Assembly: GCF_023856365.1 (NCBI RefSeq)
Contig: NC_064535.1
Span: 13,102,363-13,166,362, forward strand
Direction of reading: 5' to 3'
Length of the DNA: 64,000 nucleotides
From: Brienomyrus brachyistius
Lineage: Eukaryota > Chordata > Actinopteri > Osteoglossiformes > Mormyridae
The translations under genes and the position numbers were made by a program. Within the stretch, counting starts at the first letter, position 1. Each line of letters opens with the position of its first letter. Below, piece after piece: positions 25,278-36,530 of this stretch. Below the pieces are notes generated by a model. The model was not told where the DNA came from and did not search any database. It was given only the letters and a program-made list of their open reading frames with translations.

Positions 25278-28200
25278 ATGAAGTGCTTGCTGATCGCAAG
25301 TGAGAGTGCAGAAGTTCTCTTCTATTGGGCTGACCCGCATATCCAGCAGAGCATTCGCAACCAATATGAAGGATCCCAGGAAGAAGGAGGCAGGGTAGGA
25401 ACATCGACAGTCACTTATTTTTTTAAATTAATTTGGTCAATTGTTTTATCAACTGTTGTCAATACTTAATGTCATCTTCCTGCTTATCCACATTAAATAA
25501 TCAGTGGACCCTAAGTTCTGCTATTCTGGTCCACAGCCTCCAGCTTTTGAAGACAGCATCAACACTCTGTTTGCCCCCATCATCATCTCCTGCAGCACGA
25601 TGATCGACAGGATGGGAGACAGCTACACCTCGTTCAGCACAGAGGACCAGCACGTCTACGTTCTCCGTCAGGTGCGTTATCTCAGCCCGCCGAGGAGTCC
25701 CATTCGCTTTCCAGACAGCCTCGTTTGCCTGGTCGACCCATTGCTTTCTGTTTTCCAGTTTGAAGACTGTCTGTACATTGCTGTAAATGGGGATGGTGAG
25801 GAAACTGAGGAAGACCTGAAGAGGAAAATATACGTGATGAAGAAACTGACGGAGGTCCACTTTGGGATGGTGACACTCAGCAGTTCCCTGCTGAGGAGAG
25901 AGTACGATAGGCTTCGTACATGTGGAAGCATTTAGCCGTGTTCTTGGCAGTGCTGGAAATACCTTTGACCTGTGCTCATTCTCTGTGCTTGACTCTGAAA
26001 TCAAATGGGGTTTTAAAGAACTGTGGCTTAGCACTCCAGGATCTGGCTTCCTTCACTTTTTTATGTCACAGATTAAATAGACCTTTTAGTAAATCAGGTC
26101 GACCTCGTCCCTCTGTTACACTGGCTGTAACAAGCTATAAATAATGGCCGCCCCTTCCTGTACCCTGATGTCTGTCTTAACTTTTTCTGTGTTCTTCTGT
26201 ACAAGAAACCACAGTTACTAATCTATTGCCTGCACCCCCAGACTCCGACCCCATGATACAGATCAAAGAAATCGCCTGTGGAGGAAGTTTCAAAGCCTCC
26301 TGGGGACCTACAGTCGGCTGCGAGAGCAGGACCAGAGCTTCCTGGTGGAGGTACAGGCTGGTGATTGAGGAAGTGCCGTCTGGGGCCTGGTTGCACCTGT
26401 GAGCTCTTTGGCGTCTGCTGGCTGCTAGTGGCGGCTCATTGTGTGCACCTCTCTCAGGCTGTGGAGAGGTTGATCCAGCCCACGCTTTGTGAACAGTGCA
26501 TCGAGTTCCTGGAGCGTCGGCTGGTTCAGACGATCAACAGCAGCGCGGAGCGAGCGGGGGAGGAAGCCCTGCACGCCTTCATCCTGGTGCACACCAAGCT
26601 CCTGGCCTTCTACTCTAGGTAACTCCCCAGCCCCCGTGCCAGGCTGTGGGGGCACATTTCCAGTTATGGGCTAAATGTCTCCATCCTGCTTAATTCATTT
26701 GCAGCCGCAGTGCCAGCCCTCTCACTTCCTCGGACCTACTGGCCTTGATTCTGATGGTGCAGAACCAGTATCCCAGCAACAGTGACCTAGATGACATGAG
26801 CCCAGAAGTGAGCCCTAGGGTGACTGTTGCCGCACGGGTATCCATGCTGGTGCACCTAGACGTTCCCTGACCCTCACTGCTCTTTTTCTAGGACACCCAG
26901 AACAGTTCAGCACCTGACATGTTCTACACTCCAGAGACTTCCCCCACTGGCAGGCAGTCTGGTAAGACCTTGTCAGTCAGTCTGTCTCTCTGCCTGTCAG
27001 TCTGCCTGCTTGTCTGTCTCTCACCTGCCTGCCTGTCAGACTTCCTTCCTGCCTGTCGGTCACTCGCCTGCCTGCCTGTCTGTCTGGCAGCTCCTGGGTG
27101 TGCTGAGTGTTATGTTCTCTCTGTCCATAGGTGCAGAACAGCCCTGTGTTCCTGTCTTTCAGTTTGTCGACCCTGACATTCAGGTGAACTTGCCCACTGT
27201 CACACGAGTATCACTGTGATTTTTACACCTCACTTACATTAATCAATGATGGTCCAGCATGAATTAATATTTGGTGTGGATCTGCTCCGGACGTGTTTTT
27301 ATGAAAAGCAGCTTTAATTTCAGGTAGCAGAGGACAGCTTACAGACCTTAGAAGCACCACCTATGGACCCTGCTCTGCCTTCTAGAGTCTTCCTTGAAGC
27401 TAATTTGAAAGACGCCTTTTGTCCCATGATGCCGCACTCCATGTACTGCCTGCCTCTGTGGCCTGGTATCACACTGGTGCTGCTGACAAAGGTGCCTTAA
27501 TTTCTTACTTACTGTAAACCAAAGGTTTTAAAAATCTTTCTGAATTGATTGTTAATTTATAGAAAATATCGTAATTTTAAATATCAGCAGGCAGGTGGCA
27601 CTTTATAAGACAAGGTGTACAGAAGAGTCTGACCTGGAAAAGTGCTGATTTTTTAAATTGATCCATCCATTCACTGGATGGGGGTAGGATACAGAACTGC
27701 GTATCAGATTCTGATTGCTTGGCTTAGTGATCAGGTGACCTGGTTACCCACCTCTCCCCTCTGTTACCCTCAGATCCCCAACTGCCAGGTGGCTGTGTCA
27801 GTCTACTGCTTCCTGGAGACCTTCACTCAGCTGGAGAGGAAGCTGAGTGACCTGCAGGGTGGAGCGGCTCTTCCCCGCAGCCAGCACTCCTTGCATGACC
27901 TCCGCGGCAAGATGGACAAGTTTGTACGAGCCCTGGGCAGCAGCAGCATGCAGGCAAGTGCCGTCGCGTGACGCCCGCCTGTTTGTGATTCAGTTTGGCC
28001 ATGGTTCACCTGCCTTTACTGGATAGCTACTTTTGGATTGAGGAAGGGCACTGTTAGGATCATTTATGTCACAGGCTGTCTGCTTAACACCTCCTGCGCC
28101 TCTGTATTCTATAGGTTACGTGGAATGATTTCAAAAACAAGGTTTTCTCCAGAGGTGGACCAGGAGTTAGTAAAGAGTGAGTAACATTTGGGCGCTTTTT

Positions 28201-30145
28201 GTCCAGTGGCCAGTGCTATTCGTATTGTACGCTGATTCCTGTCTGCTTGCAGACTACTGCCCTATTGCCGGAATATGAAGACCCAGCTGTGTAACCTGTA
28301 CAGGCAGTGCTTTGTAGCAGATGGGCCTAGGGACTGCCAGCGCCTGGCCCCCAGTCTGCAGGAGCGAGCCCGGCTCATGGTGCAGTGCGTACTGTCTCCC
28401 TCCTCTTTGCTGATCCGATGGATGGATGGATGGATGTATGGACGGATGGATGTATGGATGGATGGATGGATGGATGGATGGACTGTTGTTTTCATCCAGA
28501 GCATCATCATGGACGTCCACTAGAGGGTCAGGTTCAGAGGCTGACATACTGACATGAGCAGAAGCCCTTCCTTAGCTGGCTAGCAAAGATAAAGAGAGAT
28601 GAAGTTAAGAACTTGTATTTTTGTGTCTTCTAACTGTCCCAGAGAGCAGCTCCTGGACTGGAAGGATTTCCTGCTGGTGAAGAGCAGAAGGAACGTCACT
28701 ATGGTGTCATATCCTGTCTGTGTGCAGAGCCGCCTGAACCCTGTGAAGAAAAACTGCAGCTCAAATATGATATTAAACTGCCAGTCTTGAGTATCACCAC
28801 CTAACTCTGCAGGGTTGGCCGTTGGGTTGATGAGGCTGTGTTGTTATGCTAGGTTGTCCTTAACACCACTGTCACGTATCTGGAGGAGTTCCCCGGCATG
28901 GTCCACTTCATCTATGTGGACCGTACAACAGGCCAGATGATCGCACCATCCCTTAGTGTTACGGACCATTCCATTTCAGAGTTGGGGAAGGGGCCATTGG
29001 CGCGTTTTATTAAAAACAAGGTCAGCCTCATGTCTGCAGACATCCCTTTTCCTTGGTTGATCTCTCCCATCCTGCAGAATATATAAAGGTTGTAGCAACT
29101 TGCTGGATACATTCTTCTCCATTATGATATTATTTGATACTATTTTCACTGGTGTTTATTTTTCTTAAGGGGGGGAAAACACTAAAGAGAATTCAATGAA
29201 TGAGAATGTGTAATGGAATTAGATGGCATAAGGGGGTAGCTGGGCGTGGGGGCCGCTGGGGAAGTACTTTCAGTGGAAGTAGCACGTTCAAGCTAGAGGG
29301 ATTCTGCTGCTGTAACCTTGAATGTAGTGTGGAGATGTTGTTTTACATTAAATAATTAAATAACACAGAGGATGCCTTGTGACTCTCTGCAAGGTGTGGA
29401 GCTGCGTGGGAACCGCACGGCGCTACCTGCAAAAGGGCTACACCACCGTCACCCTCAGGGACGGCGACTATTACTGCTGCTACTTCCTGTGGGTGGAAAG
29501 CGAGACGGTACGTGCTGCACTGGTTCTCAGAGCCATTCCGTCCTGGTCTGGTCAAGAGCTTTACATCATGCGTGAAAGATCAGTGAATGGTGTGTTTAAG
29601 TAAATCTATAAACAACAGCTCTGAACAGGCATGTGGATTCTTTATGGTCCATTCTGCATTAAATTTCTCCTCCAGCTCATTTATTTTGATTATGGTTGGA
29701 GCACTTCCCTGTGAAAATGACAAACATACCTGCAATGTGGTGCTGTGCTTTTGTGATCATACAAGCCTCAAGCAGGCAGCCAGAGTGAACAGCAGTATGT
29801 TGACTGTCTCTTCAGGGTTACAAGCTGGAGGTGGTCGACCCCCCGGTCCTGTCAGATGACTCTGCCCCCGTAGGGATGCTAGCCTGGGATTACTACAAGT
29901 ACTGTTCACTGATGGCTGTGCCCATTATTTGTGAATATCTGCATGCCACCTTGATTGACTGCCTGTGTGTCGCCCTCTACAGGAGACTGCTGAGGTACTA
30001 CACTAAGAACCATCAGACAGAGGTAGTCAAATGCTATGAGCTGTTGACCATCCACCTGGGCGTCATCCCCAGCGAGTGCATCCTCCAACACTGCTACCAG
30101 CTGGCCTGTAAGCTGTGGGAGCCGTCCCGCATCCCGCTGCTGTGA
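25278..30145 (+). CDS. hps1: HPS1, BLOC-3 subunit (complete, 17 coding exons)
   Basis: HPS1 pairs with HPS4 to form BLOC-3, the exchange factor for Rab32/Rab38 in lysosome-related organelle (melanosome, dense granule) biogenesis. Coding exons: 25278-25394, 25537-25671, 25759-25901, 26242-26350, 26458-26618, 26705-26807, 26892-26961, 27131-27183, 27324-27491, 27774-27953, 28115-28176, 28253-28384, 28643-28708, 28876-29020, 29394-29507, 29816-29898, 29983-30145. All phases agree, and the total is 2004 nt or 667 residues (human about 700). Family signatures: start [20 protein letters not shown], then [79 protein letters not shown], and end [10 protein letters not shown]. The middle acidic/Ser linker (exons 6-8) is shorter than in mammals. 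The intron after 27953 begins GC and the intron 28709-28875 is AT-AC. The gene is compact, with introns of tens to hundreds of bases. Confidence 0.96.
26962..27090. repeat. CTGY-rich low-complexity tract in an hps1 intron
   Basis: A degenerate (CTGTCTGTCTGCCTG)n tract fills most of the intron between the exons ending 26961 and starting 27131. It probably arose by slippage, and its open frames are not coding. Confidence 0.7.
27954..28114 (+). other. GC-AG intron of hps1
   Basis: The conserved exon ending SSSMQ is followed by GCAAGT instead of GTAAGT (AG|GCAAGT is the usual strong GC-donor context). The acceptor is ATAG at 28111-28114. The phase is 0 on both sides and matches the family alignment. 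Confidence 0.85.
28416..28482. repeat. (GGAT)n microsatellite in an hps1 intron
   Basis: About 17 tetranucleotide units, GATGGATGGATG with occasional GTATGGAC interruptions, lie just downstream of the donor GTGCGT at 28385. Confidence 0.85.
28709..28875 (+). other. U12-type AT-AC intron of hps1
   Basis: The intron starts ATATCCTGTC and ends CAC. A near-consensus U12 branch site, GTCCTTAAC, sits at 28856-28864, about a dozen bases before the AC acceptor. Joining 28708 to 28876 preserves the reading frame across the conserved MVSYLEEFPG junction; no GT-AG alternative does so. The 167-nt intron would be removed by the minor spliceosome. Confidence 0.9.
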
Positions 30146-30739
30146 GAGCCACCAGGGGAAGCGGTGTGCGTCATTGAGAGCTCCAGGGGACAGTTTCATG
30201 AGCCAAAACAACCTGCAGTCTCTAATAGAAAGAGCCTCAGATCCTCCGCACAAGGAAGGCAAGGCAGGCTCAGACACAGTGCCTCCTGGAGGTCATCAAG
30301 AGAATGACAGCGCTACGGACAAAATTAAAGAAGTCCTGTTTGCTCGGTCCTTTTTGTGCATAGTTTTATTAGACAAAATGCGGGATTGTTGTGTTTGCAC
30401 TCTCCACATGTGCTGCAATGGAGCATTGTGTTGCTGTGGTGATACTCCTCAGCTACTCCTTCCCCGACACACACAGACACACTGTTTCCCGGACGCCGTC
30501 CCCGTTTGCATGTCACAGTGCTTATAAGCAGACCCGCTGCCATCTTCAAAAGACCTCCATCTCTGCTCTGACTATACTTCCTTCTTGAATTCTCTCCTGC
30601 TGTAAACAGATGTTATATGAACCCAGAAATAAGCTATCCTTAATGCTCTTCCATCTACAACCATCTATTCACACAGGACTTGTCCTTGGGTCTGGCTTAT
30701 TTTTTGACTAGAAGCTCTTAGCTCTCAGTCCAGGCTTCC

Positions 30740-30745
30740 AATAAA
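30740..30745 (+). terminator. candidate hps1 polyadenylation signal
   Basis: AATAAA lies about 595 bases after the hps1 stop and only about 36 bases before the stop codon of the opposing sialyltransferase gene. An earlier ATTAAA occurs near 30323. If the distal signal is used, the two convergent transcripts approach or overlap at their 3' ends. Confidence 0.45.
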
Positions 30746-30780
30746 GGGTCACTGAGAGCCTTGGGTTCCAGTCTTCCTCC

Positions 30781-32920
30781 TTAAGGTGCTCCCTGCAGCG
30801 CCCCCGTGAGGTCGTGCACGGCCTTCGTCCTCACCAGCTCCCTCAGGAACCTGGTCTCAGCGCTGACGTCGTGCACCAGCTGAGCCTGCATGGCGTCCGT
30901 GCGAAGGGCCTCGTAGTAGTGCAGGGCAGCCCGGGGATGCTGCAGGTCATAGCCGAAGCCAGCCAAGCTCACCTCGTCACACAGCTGCAGGGCCACCATC
31001 ACCGCGCTGGCGCCCAACGTCGGCACCGTCTGCCAGGGGGGTGGGACACATATTCATGTAAATAAATAACCGTCTACTTCTGCAGACTGATTACATTGTG
31101 ACATATAAGAGGTGTTGGGGGAAATGACCTTTTTCTGCGTTTTGGTGTACAGCTGTAATTGCAGGCCAGTCTGGTGCATGATTTCAGGGTTGAGGATCCG
31201 GTAGTTTTCCGGCTTCAGAGGGATGGATTCCACGACGTTCTGCCAGAACCAGAGCTTGGACCACCAGTTCTGGGGTAGAAAGTCACTGTTAGCATAAAGG
31301 AACTGGCCATTGCGAAGAGACCTGTGAATCTTTATGAAAATGAAAAACTCTAATTTCCACTTCCGTTTTTGTCATTTCTAAGCTCATAAACTTCTGTCTG
31401 GTTAGTACCGTAATGAGAATGAAGTTATGTGCGGATTGCTTCCTGTACTTCAAAGACTAGCTGGTGTCCTTATATTGCCTGTACTGTATGATTGTATGGG
31501 TGAGTGTGTGTGTGTGTGTATATGTGCCCTTTGATGGAAGGGCATTCCCCCCAGGGTCCCTCCTGCCTTTTGTCCGATGCTGTCTGGGAAGGTCTCCTGA
31601 CTGCTCTGCTCGAACATTTGGATGGATGATTTGAACTGTTGATCATTGTATGCGTACATGGGATTTTGTGATCTAGAGGGCCAGTCTATTCACCAGCGGC
31701 TTCCTGGTGATCACAGACGTGAGCCATTTCAAGTCTAAGCTCTTGAAGACCACCAACGCCACTATAACAGTGCCTTCGTACTCTCTTGAGGAGTCTGGAG
31801 CCCCTTCCGGATACATCATGCGGATGGTGGTTCTGGAACCGGCGTCTCTTTGGAAGCCAAAGACGGGGGCATTGTTCATTCTGTTAGGACGAAAAAGGAA
31901 CTTCAGACCTGCTTTTTTAGAGAAGTGACCTGTGGTGAGAAATACTAGCTGTGTGCTTTTAAAGCCCAATGCTATCAGGGTGCCAGCAGCCTGTCGCTCT
32001 CACCTGATGACAATGTCATACTGATCGATGTGAGCACCCAGCTGGCTGCCGTACAGGACCCCACCGCTCCCTACCACCACACAGCGCTTGCATGCCTTGG
32101 AGCCCAGCAGGGCAGGGAAGCCGTTGTCGGGCAGCATCCCCAACGTCCTGGTTGCCACCTGCTCACTGCCCTGCAGACCCAGAGGTGGGGGGAGCCTCCA
32201 TACCTTGGATCCATTCTCAAGGAACACTGGTATCTTGGGTAGGGCCGGCCACATGGGCGAGGTATGGAGGCGACTCCTGATCCAGTCCTGCCGGCAAACT
32301 CGTAACAGCAGGGCAGCTGATTGGTTGAGCAGGGCCTGCAGGGGGTGAACAAACCGCTCTGTTGCTATGGCCACAGAATGGCTACCACTTATAAATAGCA
32401 TATCGGCGTGTTTCCCAGTCCGGTTCTTGGGTATGCAAAGACAGTCCAAAGTTTTGCTACCTCCATGCCAGACAGTCCATGTTTTTGCTCCCTCCCAGCT
32501 CCCTGTGTGACAGTCCGCATTTTTGCTCCCCCCAAATCCCGGGAACAAAAACATGGACTGTCTGTGGGTCCTCAGAGACTGGATTGGGAAACACTGGATG
32601 CCACATCGTACAACAAACCCATCCAATGTTTGTGATGAAGGAGAACATTCTATTACAAAATCCGATAGAAATATTAACCCTGCCTTTGTCTTTATAATCA
32701 TCTGTGAATGGGGAGTAGCGAATGCAATCAAGTATCATTCTTTTCAGATCAATGCTTGCTTATATACCATGATTCCTTCAGATGTCCTTTCATTCTTCCT
32801 TGTAGACTCTGCACTGATCCAAAAAGCTGGGAAGAGCAGAGCAGTATAACAGACCAGCAGGAGCAGAAAACTCAAAGCCAGGTTCTTCTCTCTGTAGTCC
32901 ACACAGAACAGCAGACACAT
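30781..32920 (-). CDS. st3gal5-like: ST3GAL5-type lactosylceramide alpha-2,3-sialyltransferase
   Basis: Predicted Golgi type II enzyme transferring sialic acid from CMP-sialic acid to galactose of lactosylceramide (GM3 synthase family). Minus-strand exons in order: 32920-32768, 32335-32004, 31880-31694, 31269-31129, 31029-30781; phases agree, 353 residues. The first exon encodes a short cytoplasmic tail, MCLLFCVDYREKN, then a hydrophobic anchor (LALSFLLLLVCYTALLFPAF). Sialylmotif L: CKRCVVVGSGGVLYGSQLG ... YDIVIRMNNAPV ... TTIRMMYPEGAP. Motif S: TVPTLGASAVMVALQLCDEV then SLAGFGYDL. Motif III: LHYYE. Motif VS: HDVSAE. CDEVSLAGFGYDL and the YPEGAP context point to ST3GAL5 rather than ST3GAL3/4. 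A fish-specific ST3GAL5-related paralogue (for example st3gal7) cannot be excluded without a tree. The acceptor of exon 2 (32335) is the least certain boundary. The start follows an AG acceptor at 32925, so a 5' untranslated exon lies upstream. Confidence 0.88.
32406..32596. repeat. palindromic MITE-like element, copy 1
   Basis: About 190 bp bounded by imperfect inverted ends: CGTGTTTCCCAGTCCGGTTC on the left and GACTGGATTGGGAAACACTG on the right. The interior repeats ACAGTCCATGTTTTTGCTCC-like motifs in both orientations. A second copy lies at 38921-39084. It sits in the first intron of the sialyltransferase gene. Confidence 0.8.
32768..32920 (-). CDS. sialyltransferase first coding exon (signal anchor)
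   Basis: This 51-codon exon starts at ATG 32920, four bases after the acceptor TATTCTAG, and ends before GTATAT at 32767. It encodes a 13-residue polar head, about 21 hydrophobic residues, then the basic luminal stem STRKNERTSEG. This is the expected architecture for a Golgi type II glycosyltransferase and supplies the N-terminus missing from the downstream exons. Confidence 0.7.
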
Positions 32921-33231
32921 CAGCCTAGAATAAGTGCCCCTGAGACAGGATACATGGCCAGTTGTTGTCTTAAAAACAGCAGATCCTGAAATGCCTCGTC
33001 TGAGCGTTATGGTTTCTGCTAACAGACAATAGACTGTCAGTTATTTTTCTCTTCCATTTAATGTTATATATGCAGTATGTGAGGCCTTTTGAATGATCTG
33101 TTTTCTGCATTAATCAATCATAAAATATCATCTGATCATTTAAGTTAAAATTACAAATAAATGCAACCTGATTTCATTAATAAATTATGGTATTTTTCTT
33201 GTACACATTTTATGCATCATTGAAACACTCG

Positions 33232-33930
33232 ACAGTGTAGGCAGGAAAAAAGTAAGGGAACGAGTTTAATACCTGGTTGAACCTCAATCGGCAGCAATAA
33301 CCTCAAACAAGCACTTCCTGTAGCTGTGGATCGGGCCTGGACAACATTCTGGAGCAATTTGGTACTAAATTATCTATATTTATGGTTTGTCTAACCATGG
33401 TCTAATGACCAGCTAAACTCTCTGTAGCCCTTTTTATGCAAACCAACAATTCTTGATCATAAGTCTTCTGAGATCTATTTTTATATATTAATATAAATAT
33501 TTGAGTGTTTGTTAATAAGACCAAGTATCTGTGGCCGTCTCCTCCAATCTCATTTCCCTGACTGGACTCAGGCTTCAGGTTTGCGAACTCCTCCTGTAAC
33601 TCAATCTGTATCTGTTGAGTCCATTAACCTAAGGCAAGTTCCCCAGATCTATTCCCTGGAGTGCCGCAATCCAACACAATTTGCATATTTCCGTATTCAA
33701 GCACAGCTACTGAACCTGGCAATTAGGCAGTCTGAGCAGGGAAATCTGCAAGTTTTCAAAGGTGTTTTTAGTGCGTACGAAAACAACACAATGTTTTGTG
33801 TGTTATCGATTAAAAAAGGTTGTGGTTACTCATTATTGTAACCTCAGATGAAGATCAGATTGCATTTTACGACCAATTAATGCAGAAAACTAAACTTTTC
33901 CAAAGGATTCACATACTTTTGTTGCCACTG
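33232..33930. repeat. degenerate mariner-like terminal-inverted-repeat element
   Basis: The right end reads CATACTTTTGTTGCCACTG followed by TA. The left end, CAGTGTAGGCAGGAAAAAAG, is a divergent inverse of it. The interior has no transposase frame. Boundaries on the left are approximate because the flanking TA is not clear there. Confidence 0.5.
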
Positions 33931-34012
33931 TACCGCTGTGAAATAAATCTTACGAAAGCATTCTTGCAAGCGAGCTGCATTACCTGGCTGCCATGACAGT
34001 GATATTTCATAG

Positions 34013-34290
34013 TTACCTGCTAATGAAGAATCCTCTGGGCTCCGCCTTCCTCCTTTTGAAATGCAGCCTGTCGGTTTTCTCCACCTCGAGCAGAAGCTGA
34101 GTGCAGCCATCTCCGAGATCTTTGGCAAAAGGATGGTTTAAAGTAGCCATGATGTCTGCCTGAGGTGTGTGGCAGGGGTGCAGGATGAGTAGCGGGGGAG
34201 TAGCATGTGCAGCCTGACTGGTGTAAATGCCAGGATGCGTCTGCTGTCTGATCCAGTGTCTCATCACGCTGCTTTTTTATCTTATGCAAG
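34013..34290 (-). other. possible 5' untranslated region of the sialyltransferase gene
   Basis: Open in two minus-strand frames for 80-90 codons, but the predicted peptides do not resemble sialyltransferase stems or any family I recognise. Its position upstream of the first coding exon would suit a noncoding leader exon or promoter. No firm evidence. Confidence 0.25.
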
Positions 34291-35266
34291 TGAACTTAGT
34301 CCCATCCTCACTCAGACATGTTAATTATTCAACAGGTCAAACTTGGACTTTGCCCCCTTTGTGCTGCTGGACGCACACATAGGTACATCTCCATGTACTG
34401 TAGACACACCGTCAGCACTATCCGAGTCCTGCATGTTCCGCATGTTGCAGTCATCTCATTTCCCTCCAGCTCAGTGTCATGTACGGATGTGCTTCACTGA
34501 TTGAAAACATTTTAAAGGGCTCAGTGTGACATCACACTCCAAGTGCGTTTCAGGAAGCTGCGTGAGAAATTGATCTCCAGATCTTCCATAGCTGCACAGT
34601 AAGAGCAGGGCCAGAAGGAGTCGGTCATGGTGGAAGATGAAATGGAAAAATGTGTCTCGCTCTACACAGTGAGTAGCTTTGAAATCTCCCATCTCCAAGG
34701 CTGTGGGTTTGAAATTTTTTGTGTGGAGTTTGCATGCGTGAAATTGTGTGGCCTACCTTCATAACATGGTAATATTCGTCCAGTTGGGAGGAACATTTGG
34801 AAAAATTACAACGGCTGTTTTACCAACTGACGCATAATATTAAACCTTTAAAAACATGAAATTTTGCGAAAGCCAAGGTCTCTTGGACAAGAGCAGACAC
34901 AGACTGCTGAGGTCAAGATTTCTGCAATTATTTGATTTTCCTCCTCCTAAGTATAAAAAAGGATGTGGAATATCACGTATTATTACTTTTCATTTTGCAA
35001 TAATCTTTCAGATGTGGTGTCACTGTTACTTAACCTCCTCAGTTCATCCAAAAATGTTGTCTGGTCTCCAGAATGTGAAATTGTATTTAACTCTGCCAAA
35101 AATGTCCTCCCTCCTTTTTAAATTACAGGTTGATGTGAGCACCAGTGGGGCCGATGCGGTGATAATTCAGGAGGATGGTGATGGAATTGGCCTGAGACAG
35201 AGGCCCATAGTTAAAATATAAGACCTACCAGGCCCCCAAATAAAATGTTACACCCCCAAGAGGAGG

Positions 35267-35559
35267 TGTCACAATTGCCGGACGGGCTGGACGGAAGATT
35301 GCTCCGGCAGCGCAAGCGATCATAAACTGGCAGGCAGACGAGAAACGGGGCAAAACGAGGGTTTAATCAGAAACACGAGTCGACAAACACGACAAACACC
35401 AGGTAACATCAATGACAGACACTGGACTCAGGTAAGACACGGACTGAAATACACAGGACTGAGCAAATGAACTAGACACAGCTGGGTACAATCGGGAGAA
35501 AACACGTGGGTAATCAGGGGGCGTGGCACACAGGAGGAGCGGACGAGCCGGGCATGACA
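35267..35559. mobile_element. TG...CA-bounded non-coding element (solo-LTR or TRIM-like)
   Basis: About 293 bp beginning TGTCACAATTGCCGGACGGG and ending GAGCCGGGCATGACA, with short inverted ends TGTCA/TGACA and GGAG-like flanks. It has no coding capacity. The TG...CA ends are typical of LTRs, so a solo LTR or terminal-repeat retrotransposon in miniature is the best guess. Confidence 0.5.
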
Positions 35560-35695
35560 GGAGAGAGGGACTGCAACATTTTAAATATGACCTTGTGCTC
35601 CCACCCCAACACTAACACTAGTTTTCATTTAAGTAAATCTGGGCTTTATTAATCCAAGTACTACAAATAATACAATTAACTTAAAGAGCGGAGCA

Positions 35696-35998
35696 AACCA
35701 TCCATCCATCCATTTTGCATGTTCTCCCCATGTCGTCGTGGGGTTTCCTCCGGGTACTCCGGTTTCCCCCCACAGTCCAAAAACATGCTGAGGCTAATTG
35801 GACTAATTGCTGAGGCTAAATTGCCCGTAGGTGTGCATGTGTGAGTGAATGGTGTGTGAGTGTGCCCTGCGATGGGCTGGCCCCCCATCCTGGGTTGTTC
35901 CCTGCCTCGTGCCCATTGCTTCCGGGATAGGCTCCGGACCCCCCGCGACCCAGTAGGATAAACGGTTTGGAAAATGGATGGATGGATGGATGGATGTG
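35696..35998 (+). mobile_element. SINE body and tail with terminal (GATG)n
   Basis: The segment reads GCATGTTCTCCCCATGTCG, then a CCTCCGGGTACTCCGG block, GTCCAAAAACATGCTGAGGC, GATGGGCTGGCCCCCCATCC, CCGGGATAGGCTCCGGACCC, and ends GGAAAATGGATGGATGGATG. The same body occurs inverted at 44701-44999, degraded near 40930-41035 and 61040-61205, and partly at 36370-36530. The 3' half with its tetranucleotide tail looks LINE-derived (L2-like). Confidence 0.75.
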
Positions 35999-36369
35999 CC
36001 AAAGGAAAAAGGCTAGCGGGAGAAGTGCCAGGCGGTGGAGAGAGGGGCTGCAGAAAGCTACTCTCACTCTCTAACTGAACATACAGAGGAGAAAACCACA
36101 TTGATGAAACCCTGCTAATATAACTGCAAAGTATCAAGCCTCTTGTCCTCCCACAGATGGTAGGAAATTTTTACAAAAGCTAATAAATATTAATTAACTA
36201 CAATCATGATGTGCAGAGTGGCAGAAAGAGGCCTCATCGCTCTCTGTCCAGGCCTTCGGAAGGGGCACCAAACAGCAGTGTCCAATCCAGCAGCCGGGGC
36301 ACTCAGTTGGTGCTCCTGATGGAAGAGAGAGAGGCACACAAATGTGCAGAAAAATCTAAATAGTGCCTA

Positions 36370-36530
36370 GGATGTGACATACTGTAATGGCTCTAAATTG
36401 CTCATAATGTGTGAATGTTTATGTGTGTGTACTCTGAGGGATTGGCATCCCATCTTGGGTTTGTCTTGTACCCTGTGCTGCCCTGGATTGGCTCCGGGGA
36501 TAAGTAGACCTGGATAAGCACTTATAATGT
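36370..36530 (+). repeat. degraded SINE body fragment
   Basis: Contains the same order of blocks as the copy at 35696 in diverged form: CTAAATTGCTCATAATGTGT, GGCATCCCATCTTGGG, GATTGGCTCCGGGGATAAG. Confidence 0.5.

Noticed and set aside
32336..32731. N-terminal extension of the sialyltransferase exon frame
   Set aside because: It runs through the palindromic MITE at 32406-32596; the signal anchor is in a separate upstream exon, and the acceptor at 32336-32337 gives matching phase.
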